Source: Novipirellula herctigrandis (GTDB lineage: Bacteria > Planctomycetota > Planctomycetia > Pirellulales > Pirellulaceae). Taken from it: 64,000 nt of DNA. This document shows positions 18,838 to 27,738 of the stretch, in pieces. The number at the start of each line of letters is the position of its first letter. Position 1 is the stretch's first letter. The translations under genes and the position numbers were made by a program. Below the pieces are notes generated by a model, which made no database searches, had not been told where the DNA came from, and was given only the letters and a program-made list of their open reading frames with translations. Location of the stretch: NCBI GenBank assembly GCA_007859835.1, contig SJPJ01000001.1, forward strand, positions 1,754,446-1,818,445. The letters are read 5' to 3'.

Positions 18838-20228
18838 GAACGCCCACGCGATTCGATAAACGTTACTTGCTTTTGGTCGGCTCTCCTGTCTGTATTCTGG
18901 CAGCCCTGTTTGTGATCTCGCTCGGATCAGCTTGGATCAACCAAAGGAAATTGGATCGCGACCTTCACTTGGTGACCGGGCTCGACGATGCGACGGCACC
19001 GGATGCGTTCGCAGTTTGGTACGAATCACACTCGTCGAAAGAAAGGACTCTGGATTGGCGAGAAGTGGAAACCGCTTCGCTGGCGATTAGCTATCTGGCA
19101 AACCCGTTCTTGAGAGACAGCGAAGATCGTGCCGGCACCTTGATTCCGCCCGACGAACATTGGCCGTCGGAAGATCGCAATTACAAGTTGGTGGCCTTGG
19201 CCAAGCCGCTTGTCGATCGATTGAAAGCCATGCCGATGCCCGCCGAACCGGTCTGGCACCCGCTACATTATGAATCGTTTGCGAATCATTATCCTATTGC
19301 CGAGATGCCCGCCCCATTAATGACAGTGCTCTGGCCAGAGATCCGGGCTGCGTACCATGAAGGTGACACACCGCGAGCGATCACTGCAATTCGCTTGTAC
19401 ATCGATCTATTTGGCCCAAAATCGGAACGATCGGTTCAACAGCCGTGCTTTACTAGCTTCTCACTGCATCGTGCCATTCGCGATTCGTTGTCGGATGACG
19501 TTTGGTCGCCAGCCGACCTAACGGAGTTACAACAACTCTTGACACCCGAGTACGATTGGCGGCAGCTATGGGAAGGGCAACTAAGTCGTGATGCCTTGAT
19601 CGTTTCTCCTTGGCTACAAGACTCATGGCGTCACAAACGCTTCGCACGAAACACTCGGGTCGGCAGCAAAAACACCGACCACCTTGACGTAAATCACTCG
19701 ACCTGGGTGCCATCGGATTCGTTTGACGTGGTCCAAAAGTTTGCCGCCGCGAGGCAAATCGATAGTGAACCAGGGACGGCAGCGTTTCAGGGCGCCGCCA
19801 GTGAGCTATTGGGCGATCGTTCGAACAGTCCACCCTGGATCCTTCCAAGCAGCTTTGCTTTTCGGCTCGATCAGTGGCTGAAGTTGCCGTTCATGCCGCG
19901 TAGCCGAAGCGATTTAAACAGCAGAAGTCATCTGCCCGGCGATGCCCAAAGTCTGGTCCTGTACGCCGTGGACCGACGGTTCACGCGAACCGCGATCGCG
20001 GTGAAACAGTACCAAATCAAGTTTGACAAATGGCCACAATCGCTGAATCAGTTGTCCCAAGTGAGTTTGCCAGTTGCGCAAACAATCGGCTCGGAAGGAA
20101 AGCCGTTTTTCTATCGAGTCAATAGAGATACGAATACCGTGAAACTCGGCAAGCTGCCGAATGAGCGAAAGGTTGCCACGGAAACCAACACAGGCGACCT
20201 CAGCGCGACGGTGATTGAAATTTCGTAA
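18834..20228 (+). CDS. Unknown protein with an N-terminal membrane anchor, part of the ABC operon
   Basis: A 464-residue protein of no family I recognise. Residues 11-35 (LLLVGSPVCILAALFVISLG) form a membrane anchor or uncleaved signal. The rest is hydrophilic and mostly helical with many tryptophans, similar in feel to the soluble C-terminal part of the permease encoded just upstream. It overlaps the permease stop by four bases and is the last gene of the operon. It most likely works with the transporter on the outer face of the cytoplasmic membrane. Confidence 0.7.
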   Translation: MRTPTRFDKRYLLLVGSPVCILAALFVISLGSAWINQRKLDRDLHLVTGLDDATAPDAFAVWYESHSSKERTLDWREVETASLAISYLANPFLRDSEDRAGTLIPPDEHWPSEDRNYKLVALAKPLVDRLKAMPMPAEPVWHPLHYESFANHYPIAEMPAPLMTVLWPEIRAAYHEGDTPRAITAIRLYIDLFGPKSERSVQQPCFTSFSLHRAIRDSLSDDVWSPADLTELQQLLTPEYDWRQLWEGQLSRDALIVSPWLQDSWRHKRFARNTRVGSKNTDHLDVNHSTWVPSDSFDVVQKFAAARQIDSEPGTAAFQGAASELLGDRSNSPPWILPSSFAFRLDQWLKLPFMPRSRSDLNSRSHLPGDAQSLVLYAVDRRFTRTAIAVKQYQIKFDKWPQSLNQLSQVSLPVAQTIGSEGKPFFYRVNRDTNTVKLGKLPNERKVATETNTGDLSATVIEIS

Positions 20229-20597
20229 AAGGTGTGCGACAGGCTTTCCACGATCACCTGGGAATGTTGGCGCCGATCCGTTGGGCGGATTCCCCCAACG
20301 CTTTATCCAACACTGACTCGATCGTTCCGGTAAACCCTAGTCCGAACACTTTATCTAATCCGAACCGTTTACCGGCATTCGCCGAAAAACCTTCACTTTA
20401 GTGAACCGAGCTTCGCTAGGCAGCTTATTACGACTGCGTCGTGACTGCTGAGAACAACGGTTGCTACATCACCGAACTGGTTTGATGAGCGTTTTCCGTA
20501 CAGTCATCAAAACAGTTACACCAGCGATGACCGATTCGACTAGTACGCGGACCGTGCGCATGGTCCGTATTTGTGAACGCGCGCTGGTTGACCAGAA
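20229..20597. other. Intergenic region before the export module, with a short palindrome
   Basis: 369 bases with no supportable gene. A 6-2-6 palindrome, TTCACT TT AGTGAA, lies at 20392-20405, about 190 bases before the TolC-type gene; it could be an operator. No confident promoter hexamers or terminator are visible. Confidence 0.5.
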
Positions 20598-22607
20598 ATG
20601 CGTTTTGAACGCCCCACACTATTGACCGCAATATTGCTAGCGACCGTTGTATTTACAACGATCGCTATCGGTGCGCGCCGATTGTACGGGCAAGAAACCG
20701 TTGCCGCCCCGTCATCAGAATGCCCGTCATCAGAAAGCCCGTCATTCGACGTCCCGTTTGTCGAAAACGACGTGATTCTGCCTGATTTCCAATGGTGGCA
20801 ACAATCGATCGCAGGGCCAATTCTGCCTCAGCCTCAATACATCGCGTTCGATTTGGATACGATTCTGCTGGATACGCTGACGCATAGTCCGCGCATTCAA
20901 AGCGTTTCGAATCGAACGAGCATGTCGTTAGAAAAAGTGACCCAGCAAGACGCGGCATTCGACCCCAATTTGTTGTTTGAAACCAAAGCGGGTCGCACAA
21001 ACGACCCCGTAGGCAACACGCTAACGACGGGTGGCCCGAGTCGATTGCAGCAAGAATCGTTAACAGCAAGTGCCGGTGTGCAGCGCACCACACGTCGCGG
21101 TACCATGATGGAGCTATCGCAAGAGCTTGGAACGTTGGACAGTAACAGTCTATTCTTTAGTCCCACCAACCAAGGCAATTCCCGTTTAAGCATTGGCCTA
21201 TCTCGACCGCTGATGGCACGCGGCGGCCAAGTCTATACCGAACGTCTACTGACACAGGCACGTATCGACGCGGGAGTTTCATGGCAAGAGATGCGAAAGG
21301 ATGTCGAAAAACGGATCGCCGAGGCAATGATTGCTTATTGGCAATTATACGAAGCTCGATGTCATTTTTTGCAGCAACAGCAATTAATCGAGCGTGGTCA
21401 AGAACTGCAACGCGTCCTCGAAGGCCGCTGCGACTTTGATTCCAGCCGCATCGAACTCGCGAAAACTCGCGGTCGTTTGGCGCGACGAGTCGACCAAGTG
21501 ATTGCAGCAGAGGCAATCGTCCGTCGCCATCAGGCCAAACTTGCGATGCTAGTCGGCAGTCCCGAATTGGTTCAATCGGAAGCCCGAGTCGAGTTAATCC
21601 CGACCGACCCACCACTTGCAGCCCCATTCGAGTGGAGCCTTCGCGACGCGGTTGTACAGGGACTTGAAAATCGCCCGGAAGTACGAGCAGCGGCGAAGGA
21701 ACTTGAATCGGCTGCCTTAGCGATAAAAATCAGCCGTAATCAATTGTTGCCACAACTCAATGGTGTCGTCGATGGCTACTTGGCGGGCCTCAACGGCGGC
21801 AACGACTTTTTGCAGTCCTTCGGCGACCAATTCACTGACTTTCAACCTGGAATCAGTGCTGGGCTTGAATACGAAGTTCCCAGCGGCAGACGCTATGTAC
21901 GGTCACGCAACCGCGAAGCGATGTTCCTTTATCGTCAACGCAGCGAAGAACTGCGAGAAGCGATCCAAATAACGCGTACCGAAATCGAATCAGCACTGAT
22001 TAGCGTCGAAACCGCGATCGCACAACAGCAAAGCAAGCGACAAATGGTCGAAGCCGCAGTGGAAGAGGAAACGATCTTGACTCAGCGATGGATGTTGGTC
22101 GGCGCGGATGGATCGCGGGTCGGTCTTGTTCTGGAAAACTTGCTCGACTCGCAGCAGCGTCGTGCCGACGCCGAGCGTGCTTGGGTTTCGACTCAAGTGG
22201 AATACTTGACCGCCCTCATTGAACTTCAACGAGCCATGGGCAATCTACTCGTTCATGAGTCCATTAACACCGTCCGAAACGATTTTGACAACACGGTCAA
22301 TGTGTTCCGTGTTCCCGGGGCGAACGGTATGTCCGCATTTCCTGAGTCGGTAAACAGTTTGACACCACCTTCGGATACATACGAAATCGTCGCACCGAAG
22401 CTACCCCTATCAACCACTCAAATGGATAGGGAGTCGTCGGACCACATGATCCGCAACTTAGATCAACATGCACTACGTAGCGATGGAATGATTGAAAGCA
22501 ATTGGGAGCAAGCAGGACCGAGCGCGGAGCGGTTGCAACCGACACCCGTTCCGCAAATCCTCTCCGATCCAATACGCGCAGACCACACTGTCAACGAGGC
22601 CAAGTAA
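20598..22607 (+). CDS. TolC-family outer membrane efflux protein
   Basis: A 669-residue outer-membrane channel subunit, longer than classical TolC (about 490). A signal peptide-like stretch covers residues 7-27 (TLLTAILLATVVFTTIAIGA). The first OEP half includes ALLDTLTHSPRIQSVSNRTS-type text near 95-125 and strands such as MMELSQELGTLDSN. Long coiled helices follow (RIAEAMIAYWQLYEARCHFL). A second repeat starts at LRDAVVQGLENRPEVRAAAK near 350, and the final part ends in YLTALIELQRAMGNLLVHES near 540. The last 100 residues are hydrophilic and look disordered. It is the first gene of a four-gene export module; the next start follows after two bases. It should connect the periplasm to the outside. 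Confidence 0.9.
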   Translation: MRFERPTLLTAILLATVVFTTIAIGARRLYGQETVAAPSSECPSSESPSFDVPFVENDVILPDFQWWQQSIAGPILPQPQYIAFDLDTILLDTLTHSPRIQSVSNRTSMSLEKVTQQDAAFDPNLLFETKAGRTNDPVGNTLTTGGPSRLQQESLTASAGVQRTTRRGTMMELSQELGTLDSNSLFFSPTNQGNSRLSIGLSRPLMARGGQVYTERLLTQARIDAGVSWQEMRKDVEKRIAEAMIAYWQLYEARCHFLQQQQLIERGQELQRVLEGRCDFDSSRIELAKTRGRLARRVDQVIAAEAIVRRHQAKLAMLVGSPELVQSEARVELIPTDPPLAAPFEWSLRDAVVQGLENRPEVRAAAKELESAALAIKISRNQLLPQLNGVVDGYLAGLNGGNDFLQSFGDQFTDFQPGISAGLEYEVPSGRRYVRSRNREAMFLYRQRSEELREAIQITRTEIESALISVETAIAQQQSKRQMVEAAVEEETILTQRWMLVGADGSRVGLVLENLLDSQQRRADAERAWVSTQVEYLTALIELQRAMGNLLVHESINTVRNDFDNTVNVFRVPGANGMSAFPESVNSLTPPSDTYEIVAPKLPLSTTQMDRESSDHMIRNLDQHALRSDGMIESNWEQAGPSAERLQPTPVPQILSDPIRADHTVNEAK

Positions 22608-22609
22608 CA

Positions 22610-23563
22610 ATGAACGGTATCATGTCTCCATTCACGCACCTCGGATCTCGGCGCAGATTGTGTTTCGCGATTCCGGTCGTTTGGCTTTGCTGCCTCGCAT
22701 GCGATTCGCACATCGCAATTGCACAAGCGGCCCTGCGGTCAGCTCAACAGACGCTAATCTACGATGGATTTACCGAACCAAAGTCCGACATCATGGTCGC
22801 AGCGTCGGATGTCGGAATTCTACGGCAAATGTCAGTGAAAGTTGGCGATACAGTTGAAAAAGACCAATTCTTGGCAAAGCTTGATGACGAAGTTCAGCTG
22901 TCAGCGGTCAAGGTTGCGGAAGTCCAATTTCACATGAAAGGAAGCTTGAAGGCGGCCAAAGCGGAACTGAGCCTAAACGCACATCGGGTTGAAATGCTCC
23001 ATGAACTGGCAAAAAAGAACATGGCCCGGCCGGACGAATTGCGCCGCGCAGAGGCCGACTTGGAAATTTCCGAAGCTCGTTACCTATCCGCACAGGAACA
23101 AATCGAACAACGGAAAGTGGAACTCGAACGCTACAAGCTGCAACTCGAACGACGCCAAATCGTCGCTCCCACCAAAGGCGTCATCTCTCATGTATTCCGC
23201 GAGGAGGGTGAGTTCGTCTCACCGAGCGAACCGGTGGTGGTGCGTTTGTTGGTAATTGACAAACTGATTGGCGTTTTCAATGTACCAGCCGAAGAGATTG
23301 GCTTTTTACAGATGGGATGCCCCGCGCGTGTTTACCTGCGCAGCACTGGATTGACCATCCCAACAACGATCCACTCCATTGCACCCGACATCGATGGTGA
23401 AAGTGGCACCGTTCAAGTTCGCGTTGAAATCGACAACGCCAAGCAAACGTTCCGCACCGGAGATCGCTGCACGCTCAGCGTATCTCCGCAAAGGGCCACA
23501 CCTTCGGTTTCGCAAACAGCGATCCCATTCGACTCAAACTCGCCGGAGACGACTACAAGGTGA
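22610..23563 (+). CDS. HlyD/RND-type periplasmic adaptor
   Basis: A 317-residue membrane fusion protein. Residues 15-40 form an export signal (RLCFAIPVVWLCCLACDSHI). The biotinyl-lipoyl half-motif DVGILRQMSVKVGDTVEKDQ is near 67-86, a coiled-coil hairpin runs from about 95 to 170, and the second lipoyl half is LQLERRQIVAPTKGVISHVF. The beta-barrel region contains FNVPAEEIGFLQMG and DIDGESGTVQVRVEIDNA. I chose ATG at 22610, two bases after the upstream stop; the longer open frame to 22502 would overlap the TolC gene. It overlaps the next gene by four bases through GTGA. It should bridge an inner-membrane component and the TolC-type channel. Confidence 0.9.
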   Translation: MNGIMSPFTHLGSRRRLCFAIPVVWLCCLACDSHIAIAQAALRSAQQTLIYDGFTEPKSDIMVAASDVGILRQMSVKVGDTVEKDQFLAKLDDEVQLSAVKVAEVQFHMKGSLKAAKAELSLNAHRVEMLHELAKKNMARPDELRRAEADLEISEARYLSAQEQIEQRKVELERYKLQLERRQIVAPTKGVISHVFREEGEFVSPSEPVVVRLLVIDKLIGVFNVPAEEIGFLQMGCPARVYLRSTGLTIPTTIHSIAPDIDGESGTVQVRVEIDNAKQTFRTGDRCTLSVSPQRATPSVSQTAIPFDSNSPETTTR

Positions 23564-24960
23564 ACGCGAACGGAGGATTCGAATCGTTTAGCACTGAATC
23601 GATGTTGCATGTCTCGTTGACAGGCAACACCGATCTACCGCTGCCCGCTGCGCCAACCATGCCCAACGGTGAACCAGAACGACGAGCAGTCGACAAGACG
23701 AAAACGGATCCAAGTCCACCCGAACAGTTGGCGAAGCTATTTGAAATCATTCGCGCAATCGCCTTGACGGAAACCCGCAACGATTCGGTACGAGTTCTAA
23801 CCCAGGAATTGGCGAGCCGCTTCCCTGAGTCAAAAGTCCGCTGCGGCATCGGTGACAATCAATTAAAACGCTTGTTTGACCATCGACTTGGATGGCTTGG
23901 CCCGGAAAGCGGCCCACGCGAACAAGCAACGAAACAATGGGAACAACTCGATCTTGACACATGTGCGGTACTGCAAAGCGAAAATTCGATCGTCCTTTGT
24001 TTACCTAGCTGTAATTCGGCGCATCGTTGCGTCGTATGGATCACGCCTGTAACGCAATCAACCGTATTCGCTGAATGGCTCAGGACGATCGATACAACAC
24101 TTGCCGCCGTTTTTTGGAGTCGCCCGAATCGAACCGCGCCCAAGGCGATTCGGAACCTAACGCGTCGCACAATGATGATCGGCATCGGCTTTACACTCAT
24201 CCTTGGACTACTAGCACTTTGGCCGGTTCACTATCGAATCGCATGCAATGCGCGTGTCGAATCGCTCCAACAGCGTCTGGTTGCGGCGCCCTTTGAGGCA
24301 GTGCTATTGTCATCGCATGTGCGACCTGGCGAGTCAGTCAAAGCGGGCGACGTGTTGGCATCGCTCGATGGCCGCCCTTTGCGACTGGAACGCGAATCGA
24401 TTGACGCTGAAATTCAACAAGCGTCCAAAGAACACGACACGGCGCTTGCAACCGGCCGAATTGCAGATGCTCAACAAGCGAAACTGCGTCAACGCCAATT
24501 GACTCGCTCCTTCGATTTGCTTTCTGACCGACTGGGTCGACTCGAAGTAGTCAGCCCGATCGATGGAATCGTCATTAGTGGAGATCTAAACCAATACGTC
24601 GGCGCGCCCCTGGAATTGGGGCAAACGATATTTGAAATTTCGCCAATGGATCGATTGGCGATTGAGGTCGAAATACCGGCACATGAAATTGGATACGTTA
24701 CGCCCCATGCGCCCGCCCGAGTTCGCTTCGTCGCGATCAGTGGCAAATCGATGCAAGTGGAGTTGGATGATGTTTACCCGGCGGCTGAAATAAGAGAAGA
24801 CGAGAACGTTTTCATAGGGCGAGTGGAAATACAGAATGAAGATGGAAAATTACGGCCCGGCATGCAAGGGGATGCAACCACCTACGGCCCAGTAAGACCG
24901 TGGATTTGGTCGTGGGTGAGAGGAAAGGTCGAAAGAGTTCTGTGGTGGGTTGGCTATTAA
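23560..24960 (+). CDS. Membrane-anchored adaptor: degenerate GAF-like domain plus HlyD-type lipoyl/barrel domains
   Basis: A 466-residue protein beginning with GTG inside the previous TGA stop. Residues 45-195 look like a divergent GAF-type sensor domain (LFEIIRAIALTETRNDSVRV, SIVLCLPS, CVVWITPV). A membrane segment at about 204-226 (MMIGIGFTLILGLLALWPVHY) follows. Then come lipoyl half-motifs (VLLSSHVRPGESVKAGDVLA, VVSPIDGIVISGDL), a short hairpin with RQRQLTRSFDLLSDRLGRL, and a barrel (IEVEIPAHEIGYVTPHAPAR). The GAF-like part should be cytoplasmic and the adaptor part periplasmic. The GAF assignment is by pattern only. Neighbours suggest the same export complex as the previous and next genes. 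Confidence 0.8.
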   Translation: MNANGGFESFSTESMLHVSLTGNTDLPLPAAPTMPNGEPERRAVDKTKTDPSPPEQLAKLFEIIRAIALTETRNDSVRVLTQELASRFPESKVRCGIGDNQLKRLFDHRLGWLGPESGPREQATKQWEQLDLDTCAVLQSENSIVLCLPSCNSAHRCVVWITPVTQSTVFAEWLRTIDTTLAAVFWSRPNRTAPKAIRNLTRRTMMIGIGFTLILGLLALWPVHYRIACNARVESLQQRLVAAPFEAVLLSSHVRPGESVKAGDVLASLDGRPLRLERESIDAEIQQASKEHDTALATGRIADAQQAKLRQRQLTRSFDLLSDRLGRLEVVSPIDGIVISGDLNQYVGAPLELGQTIFEISPMDRLAIEVEIPAHEIGYVTPHAPARVRFVAISGKSMQVELDDVYPAAEIREDENVFIGRVEIQNEDGKLRPGMQGDATTYGPVRPWIWSWVRGKVERVLWWVGY

Positions 24961-25038
24961 AGTGGTTAATAAATTGCTTGCCCATTATCAGGGAACCGAC
25001 CTTCCCCCGCGCGAACCCGTGGTCAATATTCCGCTCCG

Positions 25039-25182
25039 ATGCCGACTCGAACATTTAGCGAATTGCAGCGTTTGGTTTTAGAATTGGCCGCAAAACCTTT
25101 ACCCGATAAATCGAAGCGTTGGCAAAACGTAGGCTCGATTCCTACTTTGACACGCGAAATAGATTGCCCACTGGATCCTTAG
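25039..25182 (+). CDS. Possible 47-residue peptide between adaptor and peptidase genes
   Basis: ATG at 25039 opens a 47-codon frame ending in TAG at 25180-25182. The first half reads MPTRTFSELQRLVLELAAKP, an amphipathic helix-like stretch. The second half is polar with one cysteine (DCPLDP at the end). It lies on the same strand between the adaptor gene and the PqqD-M50 gene. Position and layout would suit a leader-plus-core substrate of the exporter. There is no Shine-Dalgarno site, and ORFs this short arise by chance often, so this is a candidate only. Confidence 0.25.
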   Translation: MPTRTFSELQRLVLELAAKPLPDKSKRWQNVGSIPTLTREIDCPLDP

Positions 25183-25186
25183 AGCA

Positions 25187-25222
25187 TTGTTAGCTCACGA
25201 AAATTTGTTAGCTCACGAAAAT
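25187..25222. repeat. Two perfect tandem copies of an 18-bp unit
   Basis: TTGTTAGCTCACGAAAAT occurs at 25187-25204 and again at 25205-25222. The pair ends 21 bases before the start of the PqqD-M50 gene, within its likely leader or promoter zone. It may be a slippage product or a paired binding site. Confidence 0.85.
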
Positions 25223-25243
25223 ATTGAGTCCTAGTTTGTAGCA

Positions 25244-27556
25244 ATGGTTCCTTCACCACCTTCATCTCCGCTGATCATTCTTGACTCGGACGTCCGATTC
25301 GTTACTCGCGATATCGGCGGACGGACCACTTACGTTGCGCATCACCAGGCTACCGGAAAATTCTTTCAGTTTGGGCCACAAGAGTATCGCATTGCAACGT
25401 TGCTCGATGGCATTCACTCCATTACCGATATCCAACAAGCTCTGGCTACCGATGGCATCGACTGGTCAGGCGAAGATGTCGCAAAGTTCATCGCCCAATT
25501 GGTACGATCGCAATTAGCATTGGTCAAAGGAGAGCTCCCCGCTCCTCTCGCTTCGCAATCGACAGCACCAAGTGTAACACCGCCAATCCAAACATCATCA
25601 TCGTCGCGACAAGGCACATCGTCGAAACAAGACATCCCCGCTGAGCCAAAGCCAACGCCGCAAATTCTAGAAGCATCTCCACCGACACCTCCGCCAGAGA
25701 CATCAACGCCGCCCACGCCTTCGTCCCCCCATTCACCGTCAACTTCCCCGGCTCCACACGCAAGCGGGCTGACGAGGCTCATTTCCTTTTTGCCACTGCT
25801 GATTTGCCAGCGCATTCCTCTGTTTCGTGGTGATCGCTTCGCAACCCGACTCGAAAAACACTTTGGGCGATCATTTTCGCCAATGGGAATGGTGCTCTGG
25901 GGCGTATTGGTAGCCAGTGGCTTGATGCTGGTTTATGGTCATTGGCACGCGTTCATGGCCGAGATCCGTCAATTGTTTGATCCACAATTATGGCCAATCA
26001 TGACGGTCATTTGGATTTTTTCGAAAGCCATTCACGAATCAGGACACGCAACCTGTGCCAAGCATCATGGAGTAAAGGTTGGCGGAATTGGAATCACGTT
26101 CTTCTTTCTCGCTCCGCTTGCGTACGTCGATGTAACAGATGCATGGCGTTTGAAGAGCCGATTCAAACGCGTCCAAATCGCACTGGGGGGCGTCTATTGG
26201 GAATTGGCTATCGCATCAATCGCTGCCTGGGCTTGGTGGTTTATGCCCGATGGATACATGAAGCATTTATCGGCACAAATCTTTTTGATCTCTGGGCCAG
26301 CGACCTTGCTTGTGAACGCCAACCCGTTACTGCGACTCGACGGCTACTACGTTTTATCGGACTTAACAGACATCCCCAACCTACGAATGCACGGGCGTCG
26401 CGATCTTGGTAGTTACCTCGAACGAGTCTTCTTTGGAATCCCGCAATCCAGGTCCTTGCTGAGCGGATGGCGGTCGCGGTTCGCCATGATTCACGCGGCG
26501 TGCAGTATCGTATTCCAGTTCTTTTGGATGGGTGGACTGATCATTGGTGTAGCGTATTGGGCACAAGGACTAGGAATGTTATTAGCGGTCGCCGCGGCAG
26601 TGATGTGGTTCGCGTTGCCAACGGTCCGATGGCTGTACCGAGTATGGACGTATGCACCATCGGAATACTTGGGGCTTAATCATTATCGACGTCGCCTGCT
26701 TTTGCATGCCAGCTTTTTGATTGTCTTGCTTCAACACTTGGGAACTTACAGCTCGCCACTCGATCGACGCGTGCCCGTCGTGGTACGATTCCAAGACGAA
26801 CAAATCGCTCGCTCACCAAGCGATGCGTTCGTTCAAAGCGTTTTCGTGGAACGCGGCCAGTATGTCGAAAGGGGAACGGTACTGATGCAATTAACAGCAC
26901 CAGAAACAGTGGTTCGCCGCGACAAAAAGTTGGACGACTTCGAGTTGGCAACCATGATGGCGGTTCAAATGCGTCGCCAAGGGGAATTATCCAAAGCAGC
27001 CTCGCACGCTGAGAACGCCGAGTCACTCCATCGTCAACTCGATGAACTCGATGAACAAATTTCTCAACTAACCGTGGTCGCATCACGCAAAGGGTATGTC
27101 GAGGGCAGGCAAATAGCGACATTGCCAGGCCGATTCGTCTCGCAAGGCTTTGAACTTTTGCGAGTTTGCGACCCACGGGAGAAAGAACTATTAACGGTGA
27201 TTCCTGAGGACGACGTTGATGCCTATCAGGAAGCCATCGCATCGAAGGCAGTGGCTCGCGTTCGATTGCGTGGAGGAAAGAGGATCAGCACGCAACCAGC
27301 TGCGCTTCGTCCGCGTGCATTCCAAACTCTAGTTCATCCAGCATTCGCCGCGACCTCGGGCGGGCCATTGGCGGTGGAACCATTGCCAAACGATACCAAT
27401 CATGTTCGCTTGGTCCAGCCCCACTTGGAGAGCATCACACCACTCGATCCGATCACCAGTGCGGAAGTGCGATCAGGCCAACTCGGCACAATGACGATTC
27501 ACGACAACCGACCTCTTCTATCGCGCTGGATCGAGTCAATCAAAAATGGCGGATAG
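25244..27556 (+). CDS. PqqD-like / M50 site-2-protease-type / lipoyl fusion, putative peptide exporter
   Basis: A 770-residue multi-domain membrane protein. Residues 10-95 resemble a PqqD-type domain (FQFGPQEYRIATLLDGIHSI), which in other systems binds peptide leaders. Residues 100-175 are a Pro/Ser/Thr-rich linker. Membrane segments follow, with zinc motif HESGH at 264-268 and the second M50 motif NPLLRLDGYYVLSD near 360-373. The C-terminal part carries a HlyD-like lipoyl region with a short helical hairpin (EQIARSPSDAFVQSVFVERG, VVASRKGYVEGRQIATLPGR). Such proteins are called putative peptide zinc metalloproteases (YydH-like). With the upstream TolC and adaptors it probably forms a trans-envelope export complex. 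The active-site residues look intact, so proteolysis is possible. Confidence 0.88.
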   Translation: MVPSPPSSPLIILDSDVRFVTRDIGGRTTYVAHHQATGKFFQFGPQEYRIATLLDGIHSITDIQQALATDGIDWSGEDVAKFIAQLVRSQLALVKGELPAPLASQSTAPSVTPPIQTSSSSRQGTSSKQDIPAEPKPTPQILEASPPTPPPETSTPPTPSSPHSPSTSPAPHASGLTRLISFLPLLICQRIPLFRGDRFATRLEKHFGRSFSPMGMVLWGVLVASGLMLVYGHWHAFMAEIRQLFDPQLWPIMTVIWIFSKAIHESGHATCAKHHGVKVGGIGITFFFLAPLAYVDVTDAWRLKSRFKRVQIALGGVYWELAIASIAAWAWWFMPDGYMKHLSAQIFLISGPATLLVNANPLLRLDGYYVLSDLTDIPNLRMHGRRDLGSYLERVFFGIPQSRSLLSGWRSRFAMIHAACSIVFQFFWMGGLIIGVAYWAQGLGMLLAVAAAVMWFALPTVRWLYRVWTYAPSEYLGLNHYRRRLLLHASFLIVLLQHLGTYSSPLDRRVPVVVRFQDEQIARSPSDAFVQSVFVERGQYVERGTVLMQLTAPETVVRRDKKLDDFELATMMAVQMRRQGELSKAASHAENAESLHRQLDELDEQISQLTVVASRKGYVEGRQIATLPGRFVSQGFELLRVCDPREKELLTVIPEDDVDAYQEAIASKAVARVRLRGGKRISTQPAALRPRAFQTLVHPAFAATSGGPLAVEPLPNDTNHVRLVQPHLESITPLDPITSAEVRSGQLGTMTIHDNRPLLSRWIESIKNGG

Positions 27557-27600
27557 AGATAGAAAGAACCACTGTCCAGAAATTCAACAACGTTAGCTTA

Positions 27601-27738
27601 ATGCTCGGCGTCGAGATGTCAACAAACAAACGATCACTCGGCCCACGCGGTGTCTCGTCACATGAAACCGGCTGCCTCAAAACCAACTCCGTTGTTATCA
27701 ATCCGTCGATAGCGTGTTCCCAAGCAGCCTCTTGCTAA
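27601..27738 (+). CDS. Possible 45-residue Cys-containing peptide after the exporter
   Basis: ATG at 27601 opens a 45-codon frame ending in TAA at 27736-27738. Its C-terminal half contains three cysteines and several Ser/Thr residues (GCLKTNS, then IACSQAASC at the end). A Ser/Thr-rich, Cys-rich tail after a plain N-terminal half is the usual layout of modified peptide precursors. It lies 44 bases after the exporter gene and overlaps the 3' end of cdd on the other strand by four bases. No Shine-Dalgarno site and no modifying-enzyme gene are visible. Chance is a serious alternative. Confidence 0.2.
   Translation: MLGVEMSTNKRSLGPRGVSSHETGCLKTNSVVINPSIACSQAASC

Noticed and set aside
20598..27556. 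Classical RND multidrug pump
   Set aside because: No large RND inner-membrane pump gene is present; the inner-membrane partner is an M50-type protein.
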